Origin: JANQEA01 sp964582285
GTDB lineage: Bacteria > Bipolaricaulota > Bipolaricaulia > UBA7950 > UBA9294
Length of the DNA: 64,000 nt
Direction of reading: 5' to 3'
Assembly (NCBI GenBank): GCA_964582285.1
Contig: CAZORQ010000005.1
Location: 1-64,000 of the forward strand
A program made the translations under genes and the position numbers. Below the pieces are notes generated by a model. The model did no database searches and was not told the DNA's origin. It worked only from the letters and a program-made list of their open reading frames with translations. This document shows positions 34,852 to 43,892 of the stretch, piece after piece (position 1 is the first letter of the stretch; the number at the start of each line of letters is the position of its first letter).

Positions 34852-35103
34852 ATGTGTCTTGCAGCGCCTGCACGCGTGATGTCTGTTCTGGGGAACACCG
34901 CAACGGTTGACTACGGCGGTGTTGAGACACAGTGTCGGCTTGAAACGCTGACCGAGGAGGTCGCAGTCGGCGACTACCTCTTGATCCACACAGGATTCGC
35001 AATCCGGCGGCTGTCTCCCGAGGATGGGGAGGAAACGCTACGTCTGTTCGACGAGCTCTCCGCTTCGCTTGGCAAAATGGAGGGGGAGACGAACACAGCA
35101 TGA
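34852..35103 (+). CDS. hypC: Hydrogenase maturation chaperone HypC
   Basis: An 83-residue protein starting with the diagnostic MCLAAPARV, whose Cys2 (after Met removal, Cys1) carries the Fe(CN)2CO group during NiFe-hydrogenase assembly. The HypC beta-barrel continues through VDYGGVETQCRL and VGDYLLIHTGFAIRRLS. The start at 34852 is fixed by this conserved N-terminus. Its stop overlaps hypD by 4 nt. It acts with HypD as the scaffold for the Fe centre. Confidence 0.95.
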   Translation: MCLAAPARVMSVLGNTATVDYGGVETQCRLETLTEEVAVGDYLLIHTGFAIRRLSPEDGEETLRLFDELSASLGKMEGETNTA

Positions 35104-36185
35104 GCCCGTCGTTCCACTTCTCGGATCCAAAGCGGGGGAAGGCGCTGGCTGACGCCATCCGAATCCTCTCGCCCCCGGGTCCGTTCAAGATCGTGCATGT
35201 CTGCGGGACACACGAGATGGCAATCACCCGCAACGGACTTCGTCGATTTCTCCCCGAGAAGGTCACTCTGCTCGAAGGGCCAGGATGTCCTGTCTGTGTA
35301 ACTCCGGCATCCGACATCGACACGGCGATCGCGATCGCCCAGGCCGGCGCGATTCTTTGTACGTATGGCGACATGATTCGCGTCCCTGGAAGCAAGCTAT
35401 CCCTTGACGAGGCTCGATCACAAGGATGCGACATCCGGACAATCCTCTCGGCAGCCGATGCAACTGCAATCGCCCGTGAGACCGACCGCGAGGTGGTCTT
35501 CTTCGCCGTTGGCTTTGAAACCACCGCCCCGATGACGGCAGTCATCGCTCTCGACGACCCGCCACCGAACCTATCGCTTCTCGTGTCTCACAAGCTGATT
35601 CCCCCTGCACTCGTTGCGTTGCTCGATCTTCCGGACAACAGGATTGGCGCATACCTCGCTCCGGGACACGTTTCGACGATCATCGGAACCAAGCCATACG
35701 AGACCTGGCTCGATAGTCGTCTCGTCCCCGTCGTCGTCGGGGGATTCGAGCCACTCGATATTCTGTACGCAATCGCGCTGATCCTTCGGCAACATCGCGA
35801 TGATCTGCCAAAGGTTGAGAATGCGTACACACGCGCCGTCGACCGGGAAGGAAACTCGGCTGCCCTGAAGCTCCTCGATGAGGTATTCGAGGTTGCAGAT
35901 GTCGCATGGCGGGGGATCGGTGCGATCCCATCTTCGGGGCTCCGGCTACGACAGACGCTTGCTCACGTCAACGCGCTGAACCGATTCGATGTAGATCTCC
36001 CTGCCGAACAAGACATTATTCCAGGCTGCCGCTGCTCAGACATTCTCACGGCCCGCGCCGTGCCGAGCGACTGTCCGCTGTTCGCGAAGCGGTGCACACC
36101 GTTGTCGCCGATCGGCCCCTGTATGGTCGGCGCAGAGGGGGCCTGTAGCATCTGGTTCCGCTACGGAGGTGAACGTCCGCTATGA
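35100..36185 (+). CDS. hypD: Hydrogenase maturation factor HypD
   Basis: A 361-residue [4Fe-4S] scaffold that, with HypC, builds the Fe(CN)2CO unit of NiFe hydrogenase. Conserved cysteine motifs are present: HVCGTHE near residue 33, GPGCPVCVTP near residue 60, and the C-terminal cluster CRCSDIL ... CPLFAKRC ... GPCMVGAEGAC. It is full length. It overlaps hypC and hypE by 4 nt each, so the three are co-translated. Confidence 0.95.
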   Translation: MSPSFHFSDPKRGKALADAIRILSPPGPFKIVHVCGTHEMAITRNGLRRFLPEKVTLLEGPGCPVCVTPASDIDTAIAIAQAGAILCTYGDMIRVPGSKLSLDEARSQGCDIRTILSAADATAIARETDREVVFFAVGFETTAPMTAVIALDDPPPNLSLLVSHKLIPPALVALLDLPDNRIGAYLAPGHVSTIIGTKPYETWLDSRLVPVVVGGFEPLDILYAIALILRQHRDDLPKVENAYTRAVDREGNSAALKLLDEVFEVADVAWRGIGAIPSSGLRLRQTLAHVNALNRFDVDLPAEQDIIPGCRCSDILTARAVPSDCPLFAKRCTPLSPIGPCMVGAEGACSIWFRYGGERPL

Positions 36186-37228
36186 TGCCAAGCAGTAGCG
36201 AGACCCGCATCACACAACTGCACGGTGCTGGTGGCGAACTCATGGGCCAGCTGCTCGATCGGTTGATTCTCCCCAAGCTCGGCGGCGCTGGGACGGAGCG
36301 AATCGGATTGCGGGCGCTTGATGATGGGGCGACGATCGCGTGCCCGTCCACAGCTGACGGCGAGCTGGTGCTAACAACCGACAGTCATGTTGTGAAGCCG
36401 ATCTTCTTCCCCGGCGGCGACATCGGCCGCCTCGCCGCAGCAGGCACGATCAACGATCTTGCAGTCATGGGCGCCCAACCGATTGCGCTAACTCTCGCGG
36501 CAATCATCGAAGAGGGGTTCCCGTTCGCCAACCTGGAACGGATCATCGATTCGTTCGCGTCCACCATCGAAGAGGCCGGTGTGCAGGTGATCTGCGGCGA
36601 CACAAAGGTCATGCCGGCCGGTGACGTCGATGGGATCCTCCTCAACACGACCGGCCTCGGGATTGCACCACACGCCGTATCAGATGCCGATCTGCGCTCC
36701 GGCGATCGCGTCCTGCTCACCGGACCGATCGGCGATCACGGGATGGCGCTGCTAGCCGCTCGCGAGGAGTTTCGGTTGACAACACGGCTGAAGAGTGATG
36801 TCGCACCGATCTGGACATTGGTCTCCCCCCTGCTCAAGTTGAGAGACGGGGCAGCCGTGCATGCGATGAAGGATCCGACGCGCGGTGGATTGGCCGCAGC
36901 ACTGAATGAGATGGCACGGAAGTCTGGTAAGTGTATCGAAATAACTGAGTCGGCAATCCCTATGCGCACAACGGTTCGCGGGTTGTCGGACCTGCTCGGG
37001 ATCTCGCCGCTTGAGGTGGCCAATGAGGGGAAAGCGATCCTCGTCGTTGCCGCCGAAGCAGCCGCGGATGCGCTTCATGCGCTGCAGCAACATCCTCTCG
37101 GTGTAGATGCCGAGATCGTCGGAACGGTAACTGATGAGTACCCAAACCGCGTGATTCTGGACACCGAGGTCGGCGGCCGTCGCTTCCTCGACATGCCACT
37201 CGGTGACCCCGTGCCGCGGATCTGCTAG
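36182..37228 (+). CDS. hypE: Hydrogenase maturation factor HypE
   Basis: A 348-residue AIR-synthase-like ATPase that dehydrates the carbamoyl group received from HypF to form the cyanide ligand. The N-terminal HGAGGELMGQL and DDGATI motifs and the KDPTRGGLAAALNE block are typical. The required C-terminal acceptor cysteine is present in the ending VPRIC. It overlaps the hypD stop by 4 nt. Its partner HypF, the nickel proteins HypA/HypB and hydrogenase genes are not in the window. Confidence 0.95.
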   Translation: MMPSSSETRITQLHGAGGELMGQLLDRLILPKLGGAGTERIGLRALDDGATIACPSTADGELVLTTDSHVVKPIFFPGGDIGRLAAAGTINDLAVMGAQPIALTLAAIIEEGFPFANLERIIDSFASTIEEAGVQVICGDTKVMPAGDVDGILLNTTGLGIAPHAVSDADLRSGDRVLLTGPIGDHGMALLAAREEFRLTTRLKSDVAPIWTLVSPLLKLRDGAAVHAMKDPTRGGLAAALNEMARKSGKCIEITESAIPMRTTVRGLSDLLGISPLEVANEGKAILVVAAEAAADALHALQQHPLGVDAEIVGTVTDEYPNRVILDTEVGGRRFLDMPLGDPVPRIC

Positions 37229-37258
37229 CGCCCAACGACTGAATCGCCGGGGCGCTTC

Positions 37259-37284
37259 GGAGAACCTCGCAAGCTCGGTTCTCC
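37259..37284 (+). terminator. Hairpin downstream of hypE
   Basis: GGAGAACC (37259-37266) and GGTTCTCC (37277-37284) form an 8-bp stem with a 10-nt loop about 30 nt after the hypE stop. No T-run follows. It probably separates hypCDE from the amidohydrolase gene. Confidence 0.4.
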
Positions 37285-37337
37285 TGGTGGGCGGGACGGC
37301 GTCTTACAGAGTTTGTCGATGTGTAAGGAGGTAAAGG

Positions 37338-38603
37338 ATGGCAGCGAGCAACCGGCGGGTGACGGCGATTGTCGGAGCAACAGCCATTGATGGCACAGGC
37401 GCGGACCCGATTCGCAATGCAACCGTTCTCGTTGACGGCGACACAATTTCCGCCATCGGTCCGCGACCGTCAATCGATGTGCCGACGGATGCCAAGCGCG
37501 TGGATGGTACGGGCCGCTACCTACTGCCCGGCCTTATCGACGCCCACGTTCACGTCACGGCACCGGACTACATCACTACGCCACCGAAGGGGGATCGAAC
37601 AGCCTATGCCACGGCGATTGCAGTCCGTAGTCTGCGGAGCGCCCTGCAGGCAGGTGTAACGACAGTCCGAGATGTTTGCGGCCCTCGGGTCAATCTCGCT
37701 CTACGATCGGCCCATCGGCATGGCCAGCTCGTCGGACCACGCCTGTACACCGCTGGAAAGGGCATCTGTATGACCGGAGGACATGGTTCCGGATTCCCCG
37801 ATGCCGCTCACGAGGTGGACGGACCGGATGCGATCCGTCACGCCGTACGTGTTGAACACAAGGCGGGCGTCGATTTGGTCAAGCTCCTTTCGTCGCACCG
37901 TACTGATTTCCCGGAGTTCACGCTCGAAGAGATCCAAACCGCCGTCGATGAAGCGCATCGCCTCGGGCTGCCGGTCGCCATTCACGCCGCGAACTACGCC
38001 AGCACTGACATGGCGGCGCAGGCCGGTGTCGACGTCATCGAACACGGAAGCTTCCTGAGCGAGGAGACAGCCCAGCGAATGACGACGCAGGGCATCGTCC
38101 TTGTCCCAACGCTGTGGGTCAAGCACGATCTCGCGACACGGCTGACGGAGTACAAGAAAACTCCGGCCAAGTTCCCGTGGGGCGACGCGGACGACCTGGA
38201 TCAGAGCGCCACGTGGTTCGGCCGATGTGTCGAGCAGCTTCCCGAGACAATGCGACTTGCGCGAGAGCTTGGCGTGACGATTGCGGCGGGGACCGATTTC
38301 GTTCTCGCTGACCAGCCGTGGTGTTTGCTCCCCGAGGAAATCGAATGGCTTGTACGGCTCGGTCTTCCTCCGATGGAAGCGATCGTCGCGGCGACACACG
38401 GCGGCGCCGTCGCATTACGGATGGCCGATCGCTTGGGCACCATCGAGCCGGGCAAGTGGGCGGACATGGTCCTCGTCGACTGCGATCCGATCGCAGATAT
38501 CTCGGCGCTACGGCACGTTTCCTGGGTGATGCAAGCTGGACATGTCATCCCGCATAGTCCGGAGTGGGATCGTCGGCCAATCGAGGATCCGATCGAGCTG
38601 TAG
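37338..38603 (+). CDS. Amidohydrolase family metal-dependent hydrolase
   Basis: A 421-residue cytosolic enzyme of the amidohydrolase superfamily, imidazolonepropionase/prolidase-like branch. Metal ligands are in order: DAHVHV near residue 67, the Lys in VDLVKLLSSH, IHAAN and IEHGSF, and GTDF near residue 317. The C-terminal composite beta domain is GTIEPGKWADMVLVDCDP. Substrate is not predictable; Xaa-Pro dipeptides, imidazolonepropionate-like rings or organophosphates occur in relatives. The SD AAGGAGG precedes the ATG. Confidence 0.88.
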   Translation: MAASNRRVTAIVGATAIDGTGADPIRNATVLVDGDTISAIGPRPSIDVPTDAKRVDGTGRYLLPGLIDAHVHVTAPDYITTPPKGDRTAYATAIAVRSLRSALQAGVTTVRDVCGPRVNLALRSAHRHGQLVGPRLYTAGKGICMTGGHGSGFPDAAHEVDGPDAIRHAVRVEHKAGVDLVKLLSSHRTDFPEFTLEEIQTAVDEAHRLGLPVAIHAANYASTDMAAQAGVDVIEHGSFLSEETAQRMTTQGIVLVPTLWVKHDLATRLTEYKKTPAKFPWGDADDLDQSATWFGRCVEQLPETMRLARELGVTIAAGTDFVLADQPWCLLPEEIEWLVRLGLPPMEAIVAATHGGAVALRMADRLGTIEPGKWADMVLVDCDPIADISALRHVSWVMQAGHVIPHSPEWDRRPIEDPIEL

Positions 38604-38655
38604 CTGTTGGCACCGCGGCTCGGTTCTCGTCTGGGTGACGTGTCCACGGACGGTG

Positions 38656-39504
38656 TCAGCGAGTCAACCAGGATCTCCTGTCCGCGATTGCTCTGTCACT
38701 GGACTGGCAGTGAGGACAGTAGTATGTCTTCGTCTGCGCGTACCGAATTTCGGCAATCGGTGTCGCACACCGGGGGCAGGGTTGTCCGGTCCGCTTATAG
38801 ACTTGCAGAAACTCCCGCGAGTGTCCCCCAACAAGGGCTTCACCCGCTTGCTTCCGGATCGCATCGATCGCGTGTGTGAGCACAGCCTGCGTCGCTCGAT
38901 GCAACCGCTCGATCTCGTCGGGCTTCATCGTTGAGGCGTAGCGAATCGGCGAAAGCTTCGCAGCATGTAGGATCTCGTCGGCGTACGCCGACCCGATCCC
39001 CGCAATCGTGCGTTGGTCGGTCAGCACCTTCTTCAGTTGTCGGCGCAACCCGCCGAACATCTCCTCCAAGAACATGAGCGTAAACGCTTCAGACAACGGA
39101 TCAACGCCGAGAGTCGCAATCGAGTCCACATGACTAGGGTCACGTACTACATAGAGCTTGACCCGACGCTTCGTTCCGTTCTCGACAATACGCAGATCCT
39201 TCCCATCTTCGAACGCAAGCACGAACCCTGTCGCCTTGGTGATCTTCCTGTTGCTCTCGCTCTGCACAAGTCTCCCAGCAAGCATTAGGTGCACCACCAC
39301 GTGCAGATGCTCGTCGCACGTTAGCACGAGATGCTTGCCGCGACGAGATGCATGGGCAAACGCTCGCCCCACAAGCAGGTCGACTGGGGGCTCGACGGTC
39401 TTGAGAATCCCGGGATGGCACGGTCGCACCTGAGCAATGTGTCGGCCGATGATCCGGCGATCGAGGACATCGCGCATCACCTCAAGCTCGGGGAGTTCAG
39501 GCAC
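38656..39504 (-). CDS. mutM: Formamidopyrimidine-DNA glycosylase
   Basis: A 282-residue base-excision repair enzyme that removes oxidised purines. The N-terminus is (V)PELPELEV with catalytic Pro2 and Glu3 after initiator removal. The conserved Lys lies in SRRGKHLVL. The helix-two-turn-helix region is DQRTIAGIGSAYADEILHAA, and the C-terminal zinc finger has CPRC and CPHC. The true start is GTG at 39504: PELPELE must follow the initiator, and GGAGGTGCGCC precedes it. The upstream TATAAT (39522-39527) is a perfect -10 box only 17 nt from the start codon. Confidence 0.93.
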   Translation of the reverse strand: MPELPELEVMRDVLDRRIIGRHIAQVRPCHPGILKTVEPPVDLLVGRAFAHASRRGKHLVLTCDEHLHVVVHLMLAGRLVQSESNRKITKATGFVLAFEDGKDLRIVENGTKRRVKLYVVRDPSHVDSIATLGVDPLSEAFTLMFLEEMFGGLRRQLKKVLTDQRTIAGIGSAYADEILHAAKLSPIRYASTMKPDEIERLHRATQAVLTHAIDAIRKQAGEALVGGHSREFLQVYKRTGQPCPRCATPIAEIRYAQTKTYYCPHCQSSDRAIADRRSWLTR

Positions 39505-39655
39505 GGCGCACCTCCACACCGATTATAAACCGTGAGCCGCCGAATGCGCTCTCTCGGGCGGGGTGCGCAACGTCCTGTCCTCGTAGCACGTACATCCCCC
39601 CATATCGCTCCACAACAGCAGAGAATGCACCATATAGCATAAGGAGCGAACCAAC

Positions 39656-40111
39656 GTGTCACGATGCCAGAAACAACTCATCGCGAAGGTTGTGCTGTTG
39701 GCCGGTTTCTGGGTGACCGGCTGCACGTTCTTCTCCTCTCCAATTGATATCTCCGGGCTTTGGGTCGGTAGCATCCAATGGACCGATGGACCGGGAGCCG
39801 GCTTCACCAGCCCGATCACGTTGGACCTTCTCCACATAGATAGGGATCTGTCGGGGACCGTGACGCTCGCAGGACCTGGCTCCTCGTCATTCGATTTGGC
39901 GGTCGTAGAGGGCCGTGCCAAGACCGTCTCGATGTCTCTCGAAGCGTCCGGCGTGCTTGCGACGAGCCCGCCACAGAATGTTACGCTCACACTCGAGGGC
40001 GAGTTCCTCGAGACCCAGATGTCGGGAACCGGCACACAGACAGTCAATGGAACGACATACAACCTGACGTGGGAAGCCGTTCTGGTCGCGCCATTGATCC
40101 CCCCCGAGTAG
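39656..40111 (+). CDS. Hypothetical lipoprotein
   Basis: A 151-residue exported protein with a GTG start and AGGAG SD. Lipobox VTGC at about residue 23 follows a hydrophobic h-region (KVVLLAGFW), so the mature protein starts with a lipid-modified Cys. The mature part is beta-rich (DISGLWVGSIQWTD, DLSGTVTLAGPG) and resembles small lipocalin-like or DUF-type domains built from GxW strands. No function assigned. It is convergent with the aminomutase-like gene. Confidence 0.72.
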   Translation: MSRCQKQLIAKVVLLAGFWVTGCTFFSSPIDISGLWVGSIQWTDGPGAGFTSPITLDLLHIDRDLSGTVTLAGPGSSSFDLAVVEGRAKTVSMSLEASGVLATSPPQNVTLTLEGEFLETQMSGTGTQTVNGTTYNLTWEAVLVAPLIPPE

Positions 40112-40123
40112 ACTCACCAAACC

Positions 40124-41953
40124 CTAGTAGTAATACCAGATGCTCTCGTAGTCCGTGCAATCCTCACCGAGCTCTCTAAGATGGTCAAGGTACTCCCGGA
40201 TTGATACATCGACGTACGGCCACGGTCCCACCGGCGTGATTCCCTTTTCCCACGGGTGGAACAGGTAGACACGCCGACCATCGGCTTGGATCGCAATCAG
40301 CTCGCGATCCTTGTCAGCACGCAGGTGGCTCTTTCCCAATCCCGGCACATTGAACACCGCTTCGTCCGTTCGGAAGATTCCTGGGAGAAGCCGCGCCTCT
40401 TCCTTCCTCTCCTGCAGGAGTCGCGCAATCGGAACCAGGTAGTCACGATGCTCTTCCTTCCCCTTCGTGTAGAACGTGTAGTATGGATCTATCCCAACCT
40501 GTTTCAGCGCAACTCGATTGGCAACCGTCTGGAACCTGCGGCTTGTCTCGACCGTGAACACTTGCTGGTTGTAGACCTGCACCCTGCATCGCCGAAGCCG
40601 ATCCACCGCCATCGCAAGCTCCGGAGTCACTTCATAGGCACTCTCGACATGCGTGACCAACACGACACTCCGCTTGCCCGGCGACACATACGACCCAAAC
40701 ATCTCTGCCAGTGCCTCCGTGATCCGCATCGGCATCGTCACCGGAACCCTGCTCCCAATCCGGATATTCCTCACGTGATCCATGGAGGCAATCCGTTGCA
40801 GTAGATACTCAAGAACCACGTCATCGAGGATCAACGGATCCCCTCCAGTTAGCAGGATATCAGTGATCCCGGGATGCTCTTCGAACCAGTTCAGCCCCGG
40901 ATCGAGATCCTCCCGCTCGGGAAGTCGATCAAAGAGCATCGCGCCAGAAATCTCCCAGTTTCGCTGGCAGTAGGCGCAGATTTGCGGGCACGTATCGCAC
41001 ACCTTGAATACGGCGACTGTGGGATACCGTCGCGTAATCCGATCCACCGGCGACGTATCGCGCTCGCGCATGAAGTCAAATGCTCGGGATCGATCGCTTC
41101 GGTGTTCGATCATTCTCCGAACCGTGTGAAGCGGCGGGATGACTTGAGAACGGACTTGTCCATCTTCCACCCGTGCATCCGACTCGAAGTCGAACAGCGA
41201 CAGATAGTAGGGAGTGATTCCCCAGGGAACATCATGCTGTACCGCAAGGTGGATTGCCGCGAGGTCAGTCGAGCCCAGCGGGATCAGTTCTGCCAGATGA
41301 TCCGCTCCGCCTTCTCCCTTCAGGACATGCTCCGCCTGCCATGTCGGGTCGTCCCAGTCCTCGGCGCTGCCTCCCAGTCGCGCGAGGATTCTCCGGCGGT
41401 TTTCGCGCCGCTTCCTTGCGATCGCCGGATCCAAGCCGCTCGGATAGCGCGCGATCGCATGCCAAACCTGATCCGCCAGTTCATCGAGGAACCGGGATCG
41501 TTCGATTGCAGCACGCCGACCGGTTCGAGGGAACTGCTCGCCGATATCCGCTCCCTCGAACCAGCCATGCCCCATTCCGCTCTGCCCGCGGATCGCCCGA
41601 AGCAGATGGACAAACTCGTCGATGAATCCTGGGCAGGCCTCCTTTTCGTGTCCGCGCGCAGTCCTCCACAACACGTCCAACGTGCTGAACCCCGCAATGG
41701 CTTCGTTCTCCGGAGCCAAGAGATTCTTGAGCACGTATGTTGCATTCAGAGCCGTGGACCATTCGATGCGATTCAGGTTGAGCGCCCCGCTCTGCAGAAC
41801 CTCCTCAAATTCGTCCAGATACTCGAGCACATAGCTCCGGGCCTCGGCAAGAGAGGTACTCTTCACAAGCATTTCCGTGATCGCTCGATCTTCGTCCCAG
41901 AGATGCTCCACATGCATCTCCGGCTCAGCCCCCTTCTTCCGACGATCCGTCAT
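40124..41953 (-). CDS. KamA-family radical SAM aminomutase (lysine/glutamate 2,3-aminomutase-like) with a long N-terminal extension
   Basis: A 609-residue radical SAM, PLP-dependent enzyme. The cluster motif CxxxCxxC is Cys322-Cys326-Cys329. The GGDPL SAM-binding segment follows (DILLTGGDPLI). The PLP lysine motif appears as VPGLGK near residue 556. Classical lysine 2,3-aminomutases have the cluster near residue 125, so about 195 extra N-terminal residues are present, with no recognised fold, mostly helical. The substrate (Lys, Glu or other) is not resolved. The ATG at 41953 has GGAGG 7 nt upstream; an overlapping GTG at 41956 is less likely. A hairpin sits just before the SD. Confidence 0.82.
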   Translation of the reverse strand: MTDRRKKGAEPEMHVEHLWDEDRAITEMLVKSTSLAEARSYVLEYLDEFEEVLQSGALNLNRIEWSTALNATYVLKNLLAPENEAIAGFSTLDVLWRTARGHEKEACPGFIDEFVHLLRAIRGQSGMGHGWFEGADIGEQFPRTGRRAAIERSRFLDELADQVWHAIARYPSGLDPAIARKRRENRRRILARLGGSAEDWDDPTWQAEHVLKGEGGADHLAELIPLGSTDLAAIHLAVQHDVPWGITPYYLSLFDFESDARVEDGQVRSQVIPPLHTVRRMIEHRSDRSRAFDFMRERDTSPVDRITRRYPTVAVFKVCDTCPQICAYCQRNWEISGAMLFDRLPEREDLDPGLNWFEEHPGITDILLTGGDPLILDDVVLEYLLQRIASMDHVRNIRIGSRVPVTMPMRITEALAEMFGSYVSPGKRSVVLVTHVESAYEVTPELAMAVDRLRRCRVQVYNQQVFTVETSRRFQTVANRVALKQVGIDPYYTFYTKGKEEHRDYLVPIARLLQERKEEARLLPGIFRTDEAVFNVPGLGKSHLRADKDRELIAIQADGRRVYLFHPWEKGITPVGPWPYVDVSIREYLDHLRELGEDCTDYESIWYYY

Positions 41954-41975
41954 CACTCACCTCCTTGCCCAGATG

Positions 41976-41994
41976 ACATGCCGAAGCGGCATGT
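41976..41994 (-). promoter_or_regulatory. Hairpin immediately upstream of the aminomutase-like SD
   Basis: ACATGCCG (41976-41983) and CGGCATGT (41987-41994) form a perfect 8-bp stem with a 3-nt loop, about 10 nt from the AAGGAGG SD. It could modulate ribosome access or bind a regulator at the RNA or DNA level. Confidence 0.45.
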
Positions 41995-42165
41995 ACACGC
42001 CGACACGGCAGCCAGCGGTTCTCTTCTATCCTTCCGTGCTTTCAGACCATCGCTCCGCTCGTCAACTTCAGAGCTTCGTATGGCTATGATTCACGCATTG
42101 ATGCCTATTGGACTGCGATGGACCACATTCACTTCTGGATCCTCGCGCGACGTGGTCGCTCAATG

Positions 42166-42171
42166 AGTATA
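42166..42171 (-). promoter_or_regulatory. Extended -10 promoter of the aminomutase-like gene
   Basis: Minus strand TATACT preceded by TGT, giving an extended -10 (TGnTATACT). The -35 region is poor. The expected start is near 42159, leaving a roughly 205-nt leader. Confidence 0.45.
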
Positions 42172-42257
42172 ACATATGGGGAGCGCTGAGTTGCCCCGTA
42201 CCTCTAGTACTCGCGCATGTGACAGCGTATCCGTGGCCTGTGGCGGCCTTGCCCGGC

Positions 42258-43892
42258 CTAGAGCCGCCCCTCAAGGCGGTCGGCTTCCCTGACCTCTGCG
42301 CCACGCTCTGCCGGGATCCCATATCCACCGCCGCCCGGTGTGCGGATGCTGATCGTGTCTCCGTATTCAAGGGTCAGTGAGCCCTTCGCCGGGAGCACCA
42401 TTTCCTCATCGTTTCGAATCAGCACATTCTCTCCCGAAGACCCGGGGTCGCCACCCGCCAGCCCGTACGGCTTGCTCTTCCTCCGCTCGGTGAGCAGCGA
42501 GACGCGGGCATCAGGGCAGAGGGAGAGAATGTCCCGGCGGATCCCCAATCCCCCGCGGTATTTCCCGTTCCCCCCAGTTCCTCCACGCAGTTCATAGCGC
42601 TCGATCCGGAGAGGATATGAGATCTCAAGCGCCTCGACCGGCGTGTTCAACGTGTTCGTCATGTGGGAGTGAATCCCATCTACACCATCTCGATCAGAAC
42701 GCGCACCGTATCCGCCCGCAATCGTCTCATAGAGCGAGTACGGTTCACCCGTTCGCGGATCCGTTCCCCCAATTGCAATGTTGTTCATCGAACCTTGGCA
42801 GGCGGCGATTGCCCGATCCGGAATCAGCTGCTGCATCGCACCGAGCACGACATCGACGATCCGTTGAGACGTCTCAAGGTTCCCTCCTACGACTGGAGCA
42901 GGCGGCGCAGGGTTCACGACACTCCCCACAGGAGCAACGATCTCAATCGGGCGATAGCACCCCGCGTTCGGCGGGATTTGCGGATCGCTCATCGCGCGCA
43001 CCGCGTAGAAGGTTGCTGACGATGTGACAGCCAACACAGCGTTGACCGGCCCTCTTGCTTGCTCACCGGTACCGGTGAAGTCAAACGTGATCCGGTCTCC
43101 GGCAATCGTCACCGCTACGCAAATCGGGATGGTTCCCTCACACACACCATCGTCATCGAGCACATCAGAGAATGTCGCTTCCCCGTCCGGCATCTTCTCG
43201 ATTTCATGTCGCATCCGACGCTCGGAGTAGTCGAGGATTGCCGACATCCCTTCGCAGACGACTCCTGCGCCATACCGTTCGATGACCTCTGTCAGTCGGT
43301 CGATTCCTGTCTTGCAGGCCGCGCGTTGTGCTCTCAGGTCCCCCCACCGCTCGCTCGGCGTTCGAACGTTTGCCAGAATCAGTTCCAGTAGATCTCGATC
43401 CACGGATCCCGCGCACCACAGCCGGACAGGCGGGATCCTTAGCCCCTCCTGAAAAATCTCGGTCGTGTCTCCCGAGAGGCTTCCCGGTTCCTTGCCGCCG
43501 ACGTCCGCGTGGTGTGCCCGATTGGCGACGAATGCAACGAGTCGACCTCGAAAGAAGACCGGCGCGACAAACGTGATGTCGGGCAAGTGCGCTCCGCCCG
43601 CGTACGGATCGTTGAGGACAACGATATCTCCCGGCGAGAACGAATCGATCGCCCTGACAGCCGCTGCGACCGAGTACGGCATCGCACCAAGGTGCACCGG
43701 TATCGACTCGGCCTGTGCGATCATTTGCCCCTTCGCATCGAACAGCGCGCTTGAGCAATCACGCCGTTCTTTGATGTTCGGGCTGTATGCAGAGCGAATT
43801 AGATTCGCATTCATCTCCTCTGCAACAGCGGTGAACGCGTGCCTGAGGATCTCCAGTGTGATCGCATCTATCCCGCCATCAGTGCCTGTCAT
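42258..43892 (-). CDS. hyuB: Hydantoinase B / 5-oxoprolinase beta-type subunit
   Basis: A 544-residue subunit of the HyuB family, which with HyuA forms ATP-dependent ring-opening hydrolases acting on hydantoins, 5-oxoproline or acetone-type substrates. The N-terminal ITLEILRHAFTAVAEEMNAN and IKERRDCSSALFD are conserved, as are the downstream NDPYAGGAHLPDI and HHADVGG metal/ATP motifs. The C-terminal RTPGGGGYG is complete. The ATG at 43892 overlaps the hyuA stop by 4 nt. Specific substrate is not predictable. Confidence 0.92.
   Translation of the reverse strand: MTGTDGGIDAITLEILRHAFTAVAEEMNANLIRSAYSPNIKERRDCSSALFDAKGQMIAQAESIPVHLGAMPYSVAAAVRAIDSFSPGDIVVLNDPYAGGAHLPDITFVAPVFFRGRLVAFVANRAHHADVGGKEPGSLSGDTTEIFQEGLRIPPVRLWCAGSVDRDLLELILANVRTPSERWGDLRAQRAACKTGIDRLTEVIERYGAGVVCEGMSAILDYSERRMRHEIEKMPDGEATFSDVLDDDGVCEGTIPICVAVTIAGDRITFDFTGTGEQARGPVNAVLAVTSSATFYAVRAMSDPQIPPNAGCYRPIEIVAPVGSVVNPAPPAPVVGGNLETSQRIVDVVLGAMQQLIPDRAIAACQGSMNNIAIGGTDPRTGEPYSLYETIAGGYGARSDRDGVDGIHSHMTNTLNTPVEALEISYPLRIERYELRGGTGGNGKYRGGLGIRRDILSLCPDARVSLLTERRKSKPYGLAGGDPGSSGENVLIRNDEEMVLPAKGSLTLEYGDTISIRTPGGGGYGIPAERGAEVREADRLEGRL

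Larger units (their letters stand above)
41954..42257. other. Long 5' region of the aminomutase-like gene
   Basis: About 304 bp between the HyuB stop and the aminomutase start. It carries a -10 box at 42166-42171 and a hairpin at 41976-41994, so a leader of roughly 205 nt is predicted. No leader ORF or known riboswitch motif was recognised. Confidence 0.45.
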
